Below are positions 13,443-14,787 of a stretch of DNA of 14,787 bases, piece by piece. The position numbers and the translations under genes are program-made. The notes beneath the pieces were generated by a model. The model did no database searches, was not told where the DNA came from, and was given only the letters and a program-made list of their open reading frames with translations. Source of the DNA: Melioribacteraceae bacterium (GTDB lineage Bacteria > Bacteroidota > Ignavibacteria > Ignavibacteriales > Melioribacteraceae); contig WFQV01000464.1 of the NCBI GenBank assembly GCA_015486905.1, positions 1 to 14,787 on the forward strand. The letters are read 5' to 3'. The number at the start of each line of letters is the position of its first letter. Within the stretch, counting starts at the first letter, position 1.

Positions 13443-13793
13443 TTAAATTAACTCTTCAATTTTCTCAACCGGACGTGCCAGAATGGCTTTGTCAACTTTT
13501 TCAATTATCGGGCGTTCTATTAAGTCGGGATTTTCCACCATCATTTCAATCAATTGTTGTTGGGTATACTTTTTGTGTTTTAAATCCAAGGCTTTGTAAG
13601 CTTTGTCCCTTCTGCGTAAAATATCTTCGGCTTTAAGCCCCGCTTTTTTCAGGAGGGATTTTAGTTTGTTCTTAGTAAATTTTTTCTCTTAATAATTAAC
13701 CTTTTCAAACTCAATGCCCCTTTCGGTCAAGTATTTCAATGCTTTACGGCTTGTGGTGCAAGTTGGTTTTTGGTAAACTATTATTTTGTCCAT
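13443..13793 (-). pseudogene. ArsC-family reductase broken by in-frame TAA
   Basis: A full-length arsenate reductase (ArsC/Spx-type thioredoxin fold) reading frame of 116 codons with one internal stop. It begins MDKIIVYQKPTCTTSRKALK, with catalytic Cys12 in a CTTSR motif as in ArsC. After Tyr34 comes TAA (13689-13691, codon 35). The frame then continues without shift through LLKKAGLKAEDILRRRDKAY and on to ERPIIEKVDKAILARPVEKI. Counting the stop as one codon, Arg60, Arg94 and Arg107 fall at the positions of the three active-site arginines of E. coli ArsC, so nothing but one codon is damaged. AAGGAG precedes ATG 13793. It follows the TauE/SafE-type gene by 18 bp, so the two form a minus-strand operon. 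The cause could be a real nonsense mutation, a sequencing error or, less likely, recoding. Confidence 0.85.
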
Positions 13794-13811
13794 TTCTGTT
13801 CTCCTTTTTAA

Positions 13812-14534
13812 TTATCTCAAGATTAAAGATATTGAGACCAAACCCAATAAAACAAGGATTATTTTATTGTAAGTTTCCGAAGGTACTTTGCCGAAAAGTC
13901 TTTGCCCTATGAAAGCTCCCAGAATTACCACGGGAAAAAATTCGAAATACATCAGATATGTTTTCAGCGGTACAATGCCGGCAATAAAATGTGAGATAAT
14001 GATTAGCGTCAAAGTAAAAAGAAAGTACCCTGCAATAGAAGCCTTCAGCGATTCCTTTTCAATTCCCTGCAAATAAAAATAAATTATTACCGGTGGCCCG
14101 TTGGTGTTAAAAGCACCGCCGAGTAAACCCGAAATAAATCCGAAAGCGTAGCCCCAATATTCGCTTATTCCTATCGGCTTAATGATTTTAATTAAAGAGA
14201 AGAAAACAAAGATGAAAATTATTGCACCTAATAGATGCTCTAATAATAGTTCGTTCGCTTGTGCCAGAAAGTAAGCACCGATGGGTACGCCTATCAACGC
14301 ACCGAAAAATAATTTTTTCAACCTGAAAAATTTCAAATGCTCTTTCAGTACAATTAACAAATATATATTTACCGTGTAGCCGAACAAAGCGGCAAGAACG
14401 ACTGCACTTTTAATTCCTATGACCATCGCCAATAAAGGGACGGAGATAAGTTGAAAGGCGAAGCCGGACAAACCCTGCGTGGTGGAAGCAGTTAATAATA
14501 TCAGTACTATTAACAATATTTGAGTAAAATCCAT
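13812..14534 (-). CDS. TauE/SafE-family membrane permease
   Basis: A 240-aa integral membrane protein of the TauE/SafE (DUF81) family, with about seven to eight hydrophobic segments in two halves. Markers are TTQGLSGFAFQLISVPLLA (18-36) near the N-terminus and the second-half motif GLLGGAFNTNGPPVIIYFYL (about 135-154). Characterised relatives move sulfite, sulfonates or other organosulfur anions across the inner membrane; the substrate of this one is unknown. Its length is normal. It is first of a two-gene minus-strand unit with the arsC-type reading frame 18 bp downstream, which suggests an oxyanion or sulfur role. It is divergent from the CobA-type gene with a 73-bp gap holding no clear regulatory site. 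Confidence 0.82.
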   Translation of the reverse strand: MDFTQILLIVLILLTASTTQGLSGFAFQLISVPLLAMVIGIKSAVVLAALFGYTVNIYLLIVLKEHLKFFRLKKLFFGALIGVPIGAYFLAQANELLLEHLLGAIIFIFVFFSLIKIIKPIGISEYWGYAFGFISGLLGGAFNTNGPPVIIYFYLQGIEKESLKASIAGYFLFTLTLIIISHFIAGIVPLKTYLMYFEFFPVVILGAFIGQRLFGKVPSETYNKIILVLLGLVSISLILR

Positions 14535-14607
14535 TCGTTAACAACTTTTTTTTAATGAAAGCAAAATTATTCTTATTTTAGTTAAAAAGAAAATTACGGG
14601 AGTAAAA

Positions 14608-14787
14608 ATGAACGCTGACAATATTGGAAAAGGCTACACGCACGTTTACACAGGCAACGGTAAAGGGAAAACTACGGCGGCAATAGGTTTAACCGTTCGT
14701 GCTGTGGGGGCTGATTTGAAAGTTTATTTCCTTCAGATAATGAAAAACTTTTCCTACTCGGAATTGAAAAGTCTTGCTGCCTTGAAA
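14608..14787 (+). CDS. Corrinoid adenosyltransferase CobA-type, partial 3' end
   Basis: The first 60 codons of a gene that runs off the window. The translation carries YTHVYTGNGKGKTTAAIGLT, a P-loop of the CobA/BtuR ATP:cob(I)alamin adenosyltransferase family, where GNGKGKTTAA is characteristic. Next come RAVGADLKVYFLQIMK and a Glu-bearing segment (SELKSL). The enzyme attaches adenosyl from ATP to cobalt of corrinoids to make coenzyme B12. GGGAG at 14598-14602 precedes ATG 14608. No other cobalamin genes are in view. The missing part prevents a check of the substrate-binding C-terminus. Confidence 0.85.
   Translation, partial: MNADNIGKGYTHVYTGNGKGKTTAAIGLTVRAVGADLKVYFLQIMKNFSYSELKSLAALK

Noticed and set aside
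13689..13691. TAA as a recoded sense codon or new genetic code
   Set aside because: Other genes here, including the epimerase and asparaginase, use TAA as a normal final stop, so reassignment is not supported.

Overview
This window is about 14.8 kb of AT-rich bacterial chromosome. Gene content, the dnaA/origin layout, the frequent but not universal Shine-Dalgarno sites, and the long bifunctional FtcD and NagB-LmbE enzymes suggest a member of the Bacteroidota / Ignavibacteriota-Chlorobiota group. That placement is an inference from gene style, not from a marker-gene search. No insertion sequence, CRISPR array, rRNA or tRNA was seen.

Layout. Positions 1-631 hold no credible gene. They are a mosaic of tandem and palindromic intergenic repeats. 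Positions 632-1880 form a small regulated module: an ArsR-type repressor, a NifX/NifB-C-type cofactor-binding protein, and an 81-aa Gly/aromatic-rich protein with a helical tail. Two near-identical inverted repeats, one before the repressor and one before the Gly-rich gene, look like a shared operator. A long-chain ChrA-family transporter (1916-3112) follows. dnaA lies on the minus strand (3142-4551), and the roughly 400-bp AT-rich region upstream of it has consensus DnaA boxes, so it is a probable oriC. One DnaA box contains the GTG of the longest dnaA reading frame. A 21-codon ORF with a perfect Shine-Dalgarno sits at the far edge of this region.

Positions 5107-8899 are a plus-strand run: a nucleotide-sugar 4-epimerase overlapping a type I-like L-asparaginase, then an exported metallophosphoesterase and an exported Lys-rich helical protein of unknown function. 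Convergent to it is a fused glutamate formiminotransferase-cyclodeaminase (8953-10791, minus), which carries an insert with classical C2H2 zinc-finger spacing. Divergent from that is a 787-aa glucosamine-6-phosphate deaminase-like / LmbE-PIG-L-like fusion (10988-13351). The end holds a minus-strand pair, a TauE/SafE-type permease and an ArsC-family reductase broken by one in-frame TAA, and then the start of a corrinoid adenosyltransferase (CobA type) that runs off the window.

Themes. The first module and the tauE-arsC pair suggest metal, oxyanion or sulfur handling. The epimerase and NagB-LmbE fusion point to amino-sugar metabolism. Asparaginase and FtcD point to amino-acid nitrogen and one-carbon catabolism. 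The most testable observations are the shared operator, the nonsense-interrupted arsC, the zinc-finger-like insert in FtcD, altered catalytic residues in the NagB-LmbE fusion, and the oriC architecture.
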